DNA of 19,605 nucleotides from CAIWXH01 sp964555675 (lineage in GTDB: Bacteria > Chloroflexota > Chloroflexia > Chloroflexales > Chloroflexaceae): the NCBI GenBank assembly GCA_964555675.1, contig CAZKTU010000113.1, positions 1 through 19,605 of the forward strand, read 5' to 3'. The translations under genes were made by a program, and so were the position numbers. The notes below the pieces were generated by a model. It saw nothing but the letters and a program-made list of their open reading frames with translations. It had not been told where the DNA came from and made no database searches. Of the stretch, positions 12,611 through 19,605 are shown piece after piece. Positions within the stretch are counted from its first letter, which is position 1; the number at the start of each line of letters is the position of its first letter.

Positions 12611-15397
12611 CTACGCTTCCGCGACGTCTGCCGTATGGGCCGCGATCGCCGCGCGCACCTCGGCCAGGAGCGTGTCGCGCTCGTAGCTGCCCTTCTGCAG
12701 CACGCGCTGCACCGAGGAGTTCAGGGCGGCCCGCTCCTCGGCCCCCAGGTCCATGGCGGTGACCACGACCACGGGGATGGCGCCCCAGTCGGGGTTGACG
12801 CGCAGCTCGGCCAGGAAGCCGAAGCCGTCGAGCTCGGGCATCATCAGGTCGAGCAGGATGAGGCCGGGGCGACTCTCGGCGACCCGCTCGAGACCGATCC
12901 GCCCGTTCTCGGCGTAGCGCGTGGGCCAGCCCGCCTGCTCCATGGTCCGGCAGAGGATCTCGCGGGTGACCGGGTCGTCCTCGATCACCAGGATATCGGC
13001 GCCGGCCAGGCTATCGATGCCGCGCGAGCAGTAGCGGCCGACTAGTTCGACCAAACGCCGGCGGTCGACCGGCTTGGTGAGATAATCGGCGGCGCCCAGG
13101 GCGAAGCCCGTGTTGCGCTCGTCCATGATCGTCAGCATCAGCACGGGGATGTGGGCCAGGTCGGGGTCGGCCTTGATCGCCGCGAGGATCTGCCAGCCGT
13201 CGGCGCCCTTGAGCAGTACGTCGAGGGTGATCACATCGGGGCGCAGGGCCCGCGCGCAGGCCAGGCCCTCTTCGCCCGTGGCGGCCGAGACGACCCGCAG
13301 GCCCTCGCGGGCCAGGGTGCGCCGCAGCAGGTCGTGGGTCGCCGCGTCGTCGTCGATCACCAGAACCGTGCCGCGCACCGGGCCGACGTGCTCCTCGGCG
13401 ACCACGCCGCTCTCGGGGGCGACATGCTCGACCATGTGGACGGGCGCGGCCACCTCGCGCGGCACCACGATGGTGAAGGTCGAGCCCTGGCCCGGCGTGC
13501 TCGCGACAGTAATGTCGCCGCCCATCATCTGGCAGAAGCGTCGGCTGAGGGCGAGCCCCAGGCCGGTGCCGCCATACTTGCGCGTGGTCGACGAGTCGCC
13601 CTGGGTGAACTCGCGGAAGATCTTGCTCAGCTGCTCCTGGTTCATGCCGATGCCGGTGTCGCTCACCTGCAGGCGCAGGAACTCACTCTCGCCGATCGTC
13701 TGGCTGTCGACGTTGAGGGTGATCCGCCCGCCCTCGGTGAACTTGGCCGCGTTCGAGAGCAGGTTGAGCAGCGACTGGCGCAGCTTGGTCAGGTCGGCGA
13801 AGACCGTACCGCCGGTGTCGCCGGTCACCTCGAGCAGGTTGCCGTTCTTCTCGACCATGGGGCGCATGGTCGTCACCACCTCGCCAATCAGAGTGGCCAG
13901 GCCGAAGCGCTCGAGGTGCAGGTCCATCTTGCCGGCCTCGATCTTCGAGAGGTCGAGGATATCGTTGATCAGGGCCAGCAGGTGCTTGCCCGCGGTGCGG
14001 ATCTTCTCGAGGTCGGGGGTGAGGTCGTCGTAGCCGAGCTCGGCCGTCTCCTCCTGCAGCATCTCGGAGTAGCCGATGATCGCGTTGAGCGGGGTGCGCA
14101 GCTCGTGGCTCATATTGGCCAGGAAGGCGCTCTTGGCGCGGGTGGCCTCCTCGGCGGCGACCCTGGCGTCCTGGGCCTCGCGCGTGGCGGCGGCCAGGGC
14201 TCTGGTGCGCTCGACGACGCGCTGCTCGAGATGCTCGCGGCCGGCCTGCACCTCCTCGGCCATGGTGTTGAAGGCGTGGCCGACCTGGGCCACCTCGCTC
14301 GAGCCCGACACGGCGACGCGAGCGTCGGGGTCGCCCGCGGCGAGGCGCCTGGTGGCCTGGAGCAGGGCCTCGAGGGGCAGGCTGATCGAGCGCATCAAGC
14401 TCATACCCGCCGCGAAGGCCGCGCCCACCAGCAGCATTGCGAAGACCACCGTGAGAGCCTGGCGCTGCTGAAGGGCCGCGATACGGGTCTGCAGCAGCTC
14501 TTCGAGGGCCGGCGAGGCCGCCTCGTAGAGCGAGCGGCTGGTCTCATGGGCGAGTTGCCCCTCCTCAACCAGCTGGCGGGTGCCGAGCAGGCGCGCGGGG
14601 GCGTTGGCGGCCTCCTGGAACTGGGCGAGGGTGCTAGCGAGGACCGAGCGGTAGACCGCCTCGGCCGGCTCGACATCAGCCTGCATGTGGTCCGAGCGGG
14701 TGTGGGCGTAGGCGGTGCCGAGGTTCTTGTGCAGGGCGGCGCTGTTCGAGCGCAGCAGGCTGATGGTCATGATCAGCTCGGTGCGGCGGTCGGCGACCAT
14801 CCGCTCGCTCGGGGCCAGGCCCTCGTTGATCAGCAGCATGTCCGCGATCAGCTCCTGGGCCTCGGGCAGGCGCAGCAGCACCGCGTCCATGAGATAGTAG
14901 CTGTCGAGGTCGGGGTCGAGGATGAGGTTCGACTGATCGCCGACCAGGGCGATCAGCTCGCGCAGGTCGCGGATGAAGCGCTCGTAGCGGTCGTAGCCCG
15001 CGAGGTGCTCGCCGGTCAAGGGGTCGACCCGCAACTCGGCCCAGGTGGCCTCGACGCGTTTGTACAGGGGGGTCGAGCCGAAGGAGGAGCCGTAGCGCGT
15101 TTCGAGGGGGCCCAGGGTCGCGAATCCGGCGTCGACGCTGTCGCGGGCGGGCAGCAGGGCGGCGTCGACCGGGATGCCGAGGGCCAGGCCGCGCATGGCC
15201 TCGTGGCGGTGGCGCAGGGCCCCGCCATAGATCTCGCTCAGGGCGCGCAGGTAGCGGGCCCCGGCGATCTCCTTCTGGGCGAACCTGATGCGCACATTCT
15301 GCTCGGCCACCATGAAGTACATGGCCACGGCCAGGGGCAGCAGAAAGAGCAGACTGATGAGCAGAAACTTCTGCGGGTAGCGAAGCCGTGAGATCAT
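12611..15397 (-). CDS. Membrane hybrid sensor histidine kinase with two C-terminal receiver domains
   Basis: This is a 928-residue two-component kinase. Membrane helix 1 is about 11-30 and helix 2 about 314-336, enclosing a helical extracytoplasmic sensor of about 280 residues. Next come HAMP (about 337-390), a coiled coil, and HisKA with NMSHELRTPLN (phospho-acceptor His431). The ATPase domain has the N box NLLSNAAKF (545-553), DTGIGM (580-585) and GGTGLGLALS (609-618). Receiver 1 (about 677-790) has phospho-acceptor Asp726 and ends in KP at 775-776. Receiver 2 (about 801-921) has Asp850 in LILLDLMMPELDG. There is no output domain, so phosphate may pass through the second receiver or the upstream stand-alone receiver. 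The start MISRLRYPQKF is chosen because it opens the membrane helix; the longer frame to 15625 overlaps the receiver gene. No Shine-Dalgarno is obvious. The gap to the receiver gene is 35 bases. The stimulus is unknown. Confidence 0.92.
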   Translation of the reverse strand: MISRLRYPQKFLLISLLFLLPLAVAMYFMVAEQNVRIRFAQKEIAGARYLRALSEIYGGALRHRHEAMRGLALGIPVDAALLPARDSVDAGFATLGPLETRYGSSFGSTPLYKRVEATWAELRVDPLTGEHLAGYDRYERFIRDLRELIALVGDQSNLILDPDLDSYYLMDAVLLRLPEAQELIADMLLINEGLAPSERMVADRRTELIMTISLLRSNSAALHKNLGTAYAHTRSDHMQADVEPAEAVYRSVLASTLAQFQEAANAPARLLGTRQLVEEGQLAHETSRSLYEAASPALEELLQTRIAALQQRQALTVVFAMLLVGAAFAAGMSLMRSISLPLEALLQATRRLAAGDPDARVAVSGSSEVAQVGHAFNTMAEEVQAGREHLEQRVVERTRALAAATREAQDARVAAEEATRAKSAFLANMSHELRTPLNAIIGYSEMLQEETAELGYDDLTPDLEKIRTAGKHLLALINDILDLSKIEAGKMDLHLERFGLATLIGEVVTTMRPMVEKNGNLLEVTGDTGGTVFADLTKLRQSLLNLLSNAAKFTEGGRITLNVDSQTIGESEFLRLQVSDTGIGMNQEQLSKIFREFTQGDSSTTRKYGGTGLGLALSRRFCQMMGGDITVASTPGQGSTFTIVVPREVAAPVHMVEHVAPESGVVAEEHVGPVRGTVLVIDDDAATHDLLRRTLAREGLRVVSAATGEEGLACARALRPDVITLDVLLKGADGWQILAAIKADPDLAHIPVLMLTIMDERNTGFALGAADYLTKPVDRRRLVELVGRYCSRGIDSLAGADILVIEDDPVTREILCRTMEQAGWPTRYAENGRIGLERVAESRPGLILLDLMMPELDGFGFLAELRVNPDWGAIPVVVVTAMDLGAEERAALNSSVQRVLQKGSYERDTLLAEVRAAIAAHTADVAEA

Positions 15398-15432
15398 GAC
15401 GTAGGTGTCGGGCTCAAGAGCGTGCGGCCTGA

Positions 15433-15804
15433 CTAGGCGGCCCGCTGGAGCAGGCTCTCGATTTTGCCGAGCAGGCGGGTCAGCTCGACCGGCTTGGTGT
15501 CGTAGTCGTCGCATCCGGCGGCGACACACTTCTCCTGGTCGCCGGCCATGGCGTGGGCGGTGAGGGCGATCACCGGCACCGCGTTGATGCTGGGGTCGGC
15601 CTTGATCGCGCGGGTGGCCTCCCACCCGTCGAGTACGGGCAGGCTCATGTCCATGAGGATGAGGTCGGGCCGCTCGGCGCGGGCCATCGAGACGCCCTGC
15701 TCGCCGTCTGTGGCGATCAGGACATCGTAGCCCTTGCGCTGCAGACGACGCGAGAGCATGTCGCGGTTCATCTCGTTATCTTCGACCAGTAGAATCTTCG
15801 CCAT
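15433..15804 (-). CDS. Stand-alone CheY-like response regulator
   Basis: This 123-residue single receiver domain has an acidic pair in LLVEDN (Glu8-Asp9), phospho-acceptor Asp52 in LILMDMSLPVLDG, a Thr82 switch residue in IALTAHAM, and the conserved lysine Lys104 in DTKPVE. There is no DNA-binding or enzyme output domain. It precedes the hybrid kinase gene by 35 bases on the same strand, so the two very likely form an operon and exchange phosphate. Two ATGs lie six bases apart (15810 and 15804). The AGGAG is two bases from the first and eight from the second, so 15804 is preferred. The CDDYDTKPVE style is typical of receivers paired with hybrid kinases in multi-step relays. Confidence 0.92.
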   Translation of the reverse strand: MAKILLVEDNEMNRDMLSRRLQRKGYDVLIATDGEQGVSMARAERPDLILMDMSLPVLDGWEATRAIKADPSINAVPVIALTAHAMAGDQEKCVAAGCDDYDTKPVELTRLLGKIESLLQRAA

Positions 15805-15814
15805 TCTCATTGCT

Positions 15815-15898
15815 CCTGGCGGGCTTGGATGCTGATTAGCGCTTCGTGGTACGATAAAAATGATAACATGGCGATATAACTGTTTTAGCCCGCCCAGG
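15815..15898. promoter_or_regulatory. Divergent promoter region bounded by an inverted repeat
   Basis: CCTGGCGGGCT (15815-15825) and AGCCCGCCCAGG (15887-15898) are inverted copies with one extra base. They flank a 61-base AT-rich core with GATAA-type repeats. The left arm overlaps the receiver gene's Shine-Dalgarno, and the right arm lies just before the endonuclease III start. Both mRNAs may thus carry the same AGCCCGCC-CAGG leader motif. Possible -10 elements are TACGAT (15850-15855, preceded by TGG) and TATAAC (15875-15880). A shared operator is inferred. Confidence 0.5.
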
Positions 15899-15908
15899 TA
15901 ACACTTGT

Positions 15909-16589
15909 ATGACAGAGGCCGCGCCGGCCGTTCATCAGGCCTTCCCGATCGACGAGGTCCTGGCGTTGCTTGCGGCTGAGATGCCGCAGTATGCCCAGCC
16001 CCTGATCGACCAGATGGGCGGCGAGGGCGCCACCCCCTTCCGCATCCTGGTCGCCACCATCCTCAGCCTGCGCACTAAGGATACGCTCACCGCCGTGGTG
16101 GCGCCGCGCCTCTTCGCCGTGGCCGACACGCCCGCCGCCACCCTGGCCCTCGGCGAAGAGCGCCTGGCCGAGCTGATCTACCCGGTCGGCTTCTACCGCA
16201 ACAAGGCCCGCAGCATCGTGCAGATCGCGCGCCTGCTGATTGAACGCTACGACGGCCAGGTCCCCGCCGACCTCGAGGCCCTGCTAGCCTTGCCTGGGGT
16301 GGGCCGCAAGACCGCGAACCTGGTCGTCACCGCGGGCTTCGGTCTGCCGGGCATCTGTGTCGACATCCACGTCCACCGCATCACCAACCGCTGGGGCTAT
16401 GTCCAGACCCGCGACCCCGACGCCACCGAGCTGGCCCTGCGGGCGAAGCTGCCCCCCGAGCACTGGCTGACGATCAACAGCCTGCTCGTGACCCTCGGCC
16501 AGAATATCTGTCACCCGACCTCGCCCCGCTGCTCGATCTGCCCCGTTGCGGCGTACTGCGCCCGCGTCGGGGTGACGCGCAGCCGCTAA
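15909..16589 (+). CDS. nth: Endonuclease III, DNA glycosylase/AP lyase
   Basis: This 226-residue base-excision repair enzyme removes oxidised pyrimidines and cleaves at abasic sites. It has the helix-hairpin-helix motif LPGVGRKTANLV (129-140) with catalytic Lys134. The catalytic Asp152 lies in VDIHVHRITNRWG. The C-terminal [4Fe-4S] loop has the full spacing C-x6-C-x2-C-x5-C (Cys201, 208, 211, 217). Length matches the family apart from about 15 extra N-terminal residues. The ATG follows the CAGG of an inverted repeat by a weak spacing, so the Shine-Dalgarno is poor. The S41-type lipoprotein gene starts 12 bases after its stop, so co-transcription is likely though the functions differ. It is divergent from the receiver gene. 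Confidence 0.95.
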   Translation: MTEAAPAVHQAFPIDEVLALLAAEMPQYAQPLIDQMGGEGATPFRILVATILSLRTKDTLTAVVAPRLFAVADTPAATLALGEERLAELIYPVGFYRNKARSIVQIARLLIERYDGQVPADLEALLALPGVGRKTANLVVTAGFGLPGICVDIHVHRITNRWGYVQTRDPDATELALRAKLPPEHWLTINSLLVTLGQNICHPTSPRCSICPVAAYCARVGVTRSR

Positions 16590-16601
16590 AAGGAGCCGCC
16601 A

Positions 16602-18668
16602 ATGCCTCGCCTCCGACTCCCGATTGCCCTTGGGCTCGCCGGCACGCTGCTGCTGGCCGCCTGTACGCCGCAGTCCCCGGCCCCCGCGCCGACCGTCGCG
16701 CCGACCGTCGCCGCGAGCGAGCCCACCGCCCCGCCCGCCGACGCGCCGACGAGCGCCCCCACTGTGGCGTCCGAGCCCGCGGCCCAGGCCGAGGGGCCGG
16801 TCGCGATCAGCGGCGGCATGAGCTTCACCGCCGACTATCTGCTCGATAGCCTCACCGACCACGCCGTGGCCCTGGTCGATCTGCACGGCTTCGTGATCCG
16901 CGACCAGGAGTGGGAGGTCCCGGTCGACGGCCAGGTGCTCGGCCCGATCACCTTCGACCGCGACGCCGGCACGGCCGAGTACGCTCTGCGGCTGCCCGCC
17001 CGCCCCGCCGGCACGCCTTCGGACGTCGATAACGACGGCGCCGACGACCCGGCCCTGCAGGTCTTCAATATTACCTGGCAGCCCAACCTGATCGGGATGG
17101 TCTTCAATACGGGCGACGACCGCACCCTGGGCTGGGCCTCGAGCTTCACCTCGACCATCCACGACCCCAATACTGAAGACGAGGTCAGCGGCGGCAAGCT
17201 GGTGATCTGGGCCCCCGACGGGCAGCAGCAGTTCCCCACCGCCTTCGGCGCCGACGGGCAGCTCTTCACCGCCGACGACCCGGTCGGCCCGGTGCCCGCG
17301 GGCTGGAGCGTGGTCGACCTCGACCAGGAGCCCTTCGCGCTGCTGCGCGAGGCCGAGCAGGAGATCGCCCTCTTCGAGCCCGGGAGTATCGAGGCCAAGG
17401 ACTTCAGCGACCTGCCCTACGACGAGGCCCTGCGACGGACCGTCGAGGAGGTGCGCAAGGTCTACGCCTTCAACGGCATCCCCGGCAAAGAGCCCGACTG
17501 GGACGCGGTGCTGGCCGAGCTCGAGCCCAGGGCCGCCCAGGCTCAGGCCGACAACGACCCGATCGCCTTCTACCAGGTGATGCAGGACTTCACCTTCGCC
17601 TTCCGCGACGGCCACGTGGGTCTCGGCGGCAACCCCGAGGCCGGCAGCGCGATCTTCGCCGAGGCCACAGGGGGCGGCTACGGCTTCGCGGTGCGCGAGC
17701 TCGACGATGGGCGCTTTCTGGTCACCTTCGTGCTCGAGGACGGCCCCGCCGCTCAGGCCGGCATGGAGCTCGGGGCCGAGTTGACCGCCTTCAACGGCGA
17801 GCCGACGGCCCAGGCCGCGGCCGCGGTCCGCCCGCTCAGCGGCCCCTTCTCGTCGGATATCGCCGAGCGTTACCAGCAGGCCCGCTATCTGCTGCGCGCG
17901 CCGCTTGATACCCAGGCGAGCGTGACCTTCGTCAACCCCGGCGGCCAGCCGCAGACCGCCGAGCTGACCGCCGTCGCCGAGCGCGACAGCTTCAGCGCGA
18001 CCTCGGTCTTCCGCAACGCCCCCAATCCGCTCTTGCCGGTCGAGTTTCGCATCCTCGATTCGGGGGCGGGCTACATCAACATCAGCAGCTACGCCGACGA
18101 CCTGAGCCTGACCTGGCGCCTCTTCGAGCGGGCCCTGGCCACCTTCGAGGCGGCCCAGGTGCCCGGGGTGATCATCGATCTGCGCTGGAACGGCGGCGGC
18201 TTCCCGCTCGGCTTTGCCGGCTACTTCAGCGACGAGCCGATCATCCTCGGCCAGGGCGAGAAGCTGGACACCCAGAGCGGCCAGTTTGAGCCGACCGGCC
18301 CCGTGGATCAGGTGCTGCCCAACGAGCGCCAGTTCTCGTTCGGGCGCATTGCGGTGCTGGTGGGCCTGGCCTGCGCCAGCGCCTGCGAGCAGGAGGCTTA
18401 CTCGTTCAGCAAGTTGCCCAACGCCGTGGTCGTGAGCCAGTACCCCAGCTCGGGCATCTTCGCCGGGGTGGTGCCCGACCAGTTCCGCCTGCCCGACGGC
18501 CTGACCCTGCAGGTCTCGATCACGCGCTTCACCAACCCCGACGGCAGCCTCTTCCTCGAGGGCGTCGGCGTCGTGCCCACGGTCAAGGTCCCGGTCGACG
18601 AGCAGACGGTCTTCGCCGAGGGCGACGTCGAGCTACAGGCGGCCGAGGAGGAGATCGTGCGGCAGTAG
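16602..18668 (+). CDS. S41-family (C-terminal processing-type) lipoprotein peptidase with PDZ-like region
   Basis: This 688-residue protein has a lipoprotein signal (LLAAC, Cys21) and a Pro/Ala/Thr/Ser-rich linker (22-65), so it is anchored outside the membrane. Residues 70-260 are a beta-rich region of unknown type. Residues 265-345 match an S41 helical N-domain ending in DGHVGL (336-341). Residues about 358-410 look PDZ-like (EDGPAAQAGMELGAELTAFNG in two parts). The S41 core follows: GYINISSY (490-497), DLRWNGGG (526-533), and Ser593 in CASACEQEA at the nucleophile position. The Lys expected about 25 residues later is not there (YPSSGIF). The DGH motif suggests a tricorn-like His/Ser arrangement instead. 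AGGAG lies six bases before the ATG. Proteolysis of envelope proteins is inferred; a catalytically weak binder is possible. Confidence 0.85.
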   Translation: MPRLRLPIALGLAGTLLLAACTPQSPAPAPTVAPTVAASEPTAPPADAPTSAPTVASEPAAQAEGPVAISGGMSFTADYLLDSLTDHAVALVDLHGFVIRDQEWEVPVDGQVLGPITFDRDAGTAEYALRLPARPAGTPSDVDNDGADDPALQVFNITWQPNLIGMVFNTGDDRTLGWASSFTSTIHDPNTEDEVSGGKLVIWAPDGQQQFPTAFGADGQLFTADDPVGPVPAGWSVVDLDQEPFALLREAEQEIALFEPGSIEAKDFSDLPYDEALRRTVEEVRKVYAFNGIPGKEPDWDAVLAELEPRAAQAQADNDPIAFYQVMQDFTFAFRDGHVGLGGNPEAGSAIFAEATGGGYGFAVRELDDGRFLVTFVLEDGPAAQAGMELGAELTAFNGEPTAQAAAAVRPLSGPFSSDIAERYQQARYLLRAPLDTQASVTFVNPGGQPQTAELTAVAERDSFSATSVFRNAPNPLLPVEFRILDSGAGYINISSYADDLSLTWRLFERALATFEAAQVPGVIIDLRWNGGGFPLGFAGYFSDEPIILGQGEKLDTQSGQFEPTGPVDQVLPNERQFSFGRIAVLVGLACASACEQEAYSFSKLPNAVVVSQYPSSGIFAGVVPDQFRLPDGLTLQVSITRFTNPDGSLFLEGVGVVPTVKVPVDEQTVFAEGDVELQAAEEEIVRQ

Positions 18669-18680
18669 GTCTGGGAGGTT

Positions 18681-18701
18681 CGGAGGGGCCTGGCCCCTCC
18701 G
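18681..18701. terminator. Perfect GC-rich palindrome at convergent gene ends
   Basis: CGGAGGGGCC and GGCCCCTCCG form a perfect 10-bp inverted repeat around a single T. It lies 13 bases after the S41 peptidase stop and 21 before the end of the convergent glycosyltransferase gene. There is no T-run on either side. It is the same palindrome type as 147-165 and 5731-5749, so it may be both a repeat element and a bidirectional terminator. Confidence 0.6.
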
Positions 18702-18721
18702 GCTCCCCTCCGCAGCACGCT

Positions 18722-19393
18722 TTAGCGATAATACCGCTTTGCGATCTCGTGGGGCGGGATGCCGGCGACGTACTCGAGCCAGAGGCCCAGGTCGATGATC
18801 AGCTGGGGCAGCGCGCCGTTGGCCTGGAAGCGCCGGGCCGAGGTGACGACCTGCGCGGGGATTACGGCGACGGGGCCGCGGGCGCGGGCCAGCTCGAAGA
18901 GGCGCGCGTCCTCGAAGAGGGGCCAGTCGGGGAAGCCGCCCAGCTCGGCGAAGAAGGCGCGCCTGATCACGATGCCCTGGTCGCCGTAGCTGGTCAGGCG
19001 CGAGTCGAACCACATCAGGCGCGCGGCCACGGCGAGCACCGGGTCGGCCACGTCGAAGCTCAGGCGGAACTTGGCGGCCCGCACGCCCGGGTCGGCGAAG
19101 TATGCGCGCAGGAGCGGGAAGGCCTCGCTCGGCAGGGCCGTGTCGGCGTGCAGGAAGATCAGCACCTCGCCGCTGGCCCGTGCGGCGCCGGCGTTGCACT
19201 GGGGGCCGCGCCCGCGCGGGGCGGCCACGACGATCGCCCCGGCCGCCGTCGCGCGCTCGGCGGTGCGGTCGGCGCTGCCCCCGTCTGCGACGATCACCTC
19301 GACTGTCGGGTCGAGGGCCAGCACGGCGCCCACGCAGGCCGCGATGCCGCCCTCCTCGTTCAGGGCTGGAATGATCACGCTGAAGGTCGTCAT
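18722..19393 (-). CDS. Family 2 glycosyltransferase, TIGR04283-like
   Basis: This 223-residue GT-A fold transferase has the N-terminal SVIIPALNEE (5-14), the nucleotide-binding DGGSADRT (37-44), GRGPQCNAGA (61-70), and the metal-binding LHADT (81-85). It also has SYGDQG (135-140), EDARL (161-165) and TSARRF (184-189). The GDQG and TSARRF elements are characteristic of the selenodomain/radical-SAM-associated transferase 2 group (TIGR04283). The sugar and acceptor are unknown. The last 25 residues are amphipathic and could touch the membrane. The start MTTFSVII is chosen because it opens the first beta strand; an in-frame ATG at 19426 would add 11 residues without similarity. No Shine-Dalgarno is seen, but TACAAT lies six bases before the ATG, fitting a leaderless mRNA. 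No selenodomain or radical-SAM partner is in the window. Confidence 0.9.
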   Translation of the reverse strand: MTTFSVIIPALNEEGGIAACVGAVLALDPTVEVIVADGGSADRTAERATAAGAIVVAAPRGRGPQCNAGAARASGEVLIFLHADTALPSEAFPLLRAYFADPGVRAAKFRLSFDVADPVLAVAARLMWFDSRLTSYGDQGIVIRRAFFAELGGFPDWPLFEDARLFELARARGPVAVIPAQVVTSARRFQANGALPQLIIDLGLWLEYVAGIPPHEIAKRYYR

Positions 19394-19437
19394 GGCGCTA
19401 TTGTAGCGCAGAGCGGGCTTCGTCACGCTAGCCCGCC
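19394..19437 (-). promoter_or_regulatory. Possible leaderless promoter and hairpin upstream of the glycosyltransferase
   Basis: On the - strand, TACAAT ends six bases before the ATG at 19393, the spacing expected if transcription starts at the start codon. A weak -35-like GTGACG lies 15 bases upstream of it, in the loop of an inverted repeat GCGGGCT ... AGCCCGC (19413-19436). That could be an operator. Nothing else stands out in the gap to 19526. Confidence 0.35.
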
Positions 19438-19520
19438 GGTTTGCCGGCCGGGCGTGAGGGGCGGCTGCGACCTATTCTGGAGGGTCATTCTTGCGTGACA
19501 TTTCCGTAACGAAGTTGCCC

Positions 19521-19549
19521 TTGATTATGAAGAAAACGTGCGCTATATC
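19521..19549 (+). promoter_or_regulatory. Candidate promoter of the right-edge gene
   Basis: TTGATT (19521-19526) and TATATC (19544-19549) are separated by 17 bases in an unusually AT-rich pocket. Each hexamer matches four of six sigma-70 consensus positions. Transcription would start about at the GTG at 19557, implying a leaderless mRNA. Confidence 0.35.
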
Positions 19550-19556
19550 TAGCCGC

Positions 19557-19605
19557 GTGCTCAGCTACAGCCTCGACATCCCGCGCAGCATGCCCGAGGG
19601 CGCGG
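19557..19605 (+). CDS. N-terminal start of an unidentified protein (partial)
   Basis: An open frame starts at GTG 19557 and runs off the window, reading (M)LSYSLDIPRSMPEGA. An in-frame ATG at 19527 would add MKKTCAISSR but would sit inside the candidate promoter, so the GTG is preferred. There is no Shine-Dalgarno. Sixteen residues do not identify a family. Orientation fits the alternating layout, being divergent from the glycosyltransferase gene. Confidence 0.35.
   Translation, partial: MLSYSLDIPRSMPEGA

Noticed and set aside
13151..15391. Long + strand open frame opposite the histidine kinase
   Set aside because: Shadow of a gene with all kinase motifs intact; no start signal or domain of its own.
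15398..15625. 76-residue N-terminal extension of the histidine kinase
   Set aside because: It overlaps the receiver gene in another frame and is Arg/Pro-rich; the membrane helix begins at MISRLRYPQ.
16284..17615. 443-residue - strand open frame across nth and the S41 gene
   Set aside because: It crosses two well-supported + strand genes and their junction, and shows only biased composition.
1..19605. Mobile element or prophage boundaries
   Set aside because: No integrase, transposase, tRNA or flanking attachment repeats are visible, and composition is uniform.

Overview
The window is very GC-rich, with strong G/C preference at third codon positions. It looks like a chromosomal stretch of a Chloroflexota bacterium (class Chloroflexia, the filamentous Roseiflexus/Kouleothrix-type lineages). 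This placement is inferred from gene style: a CHAT-domain ATPase, proline/threonine-rich lipoproteins, a competence protein without its hydrolase domain, and a large secreted Ig-like protein. No rRNA, tRNA, integrase, transposase or CRISPR array is visible, so nothing marks a prophage or island.

Layout, left to right: the last codons of a + strand gene (1-56); a large - strand CHAT / NTPase / HEAT-repeat protein (218-3928); divergent from it, a ComEC/Rec2-type membrane protein (4101-5600); a convergent 1405-residue secreted multi-domain protein on the - strand (5814-10031); a divergent + strand pair, a lipoprotein with beta-propeller-like repeats and a peptidoglycan-binding domain (10369-12060) overlapped by a CinA-like protein (12057-12551); a convergent - strand two-component pair, a stand-alone receiver (15433-15804) followed by a hybrid histidine kinase with two receiver domains (12611-15397); a divergent + strand pair, endonuclease III (15909-16589) and an S41-type lipoprotein peptidase (16602-18668); a convergent - strand family 2 glycosyltransferase (18722-19393); and probably the first codons of a further + strand gene at the right edge.

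Transcription alternates strictly, giving four convergent and four divergent junctions. All four convergent junctions carry palindromes. Two share a 30-bp element with one mismatch, and three share a GGnGGnGCC-n-GGCnCCnCC type hairpin. This points to a dispersed intergenic repeat family doing terminator-like duty.

The best candidate for an unusual system is the CHAT-NTPase-HEAT protein. It joins a caspase-like protease domain with an intact His/Cys dyad to a STAND-like ATPase whose Walker A lysine is replaced by glutamine, plus a C-terminal HEAT-type sensor. Its start codon lies directly after a tandem heptamer tract. A defence or regulated-cell-death role is inference; no obvious partner gene (for example a gasdermin) is in the window. 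The other genes are envelope functions, signalling, DNA repair and DNA uptake, and apart from the two-gene units they do not form one pathway.
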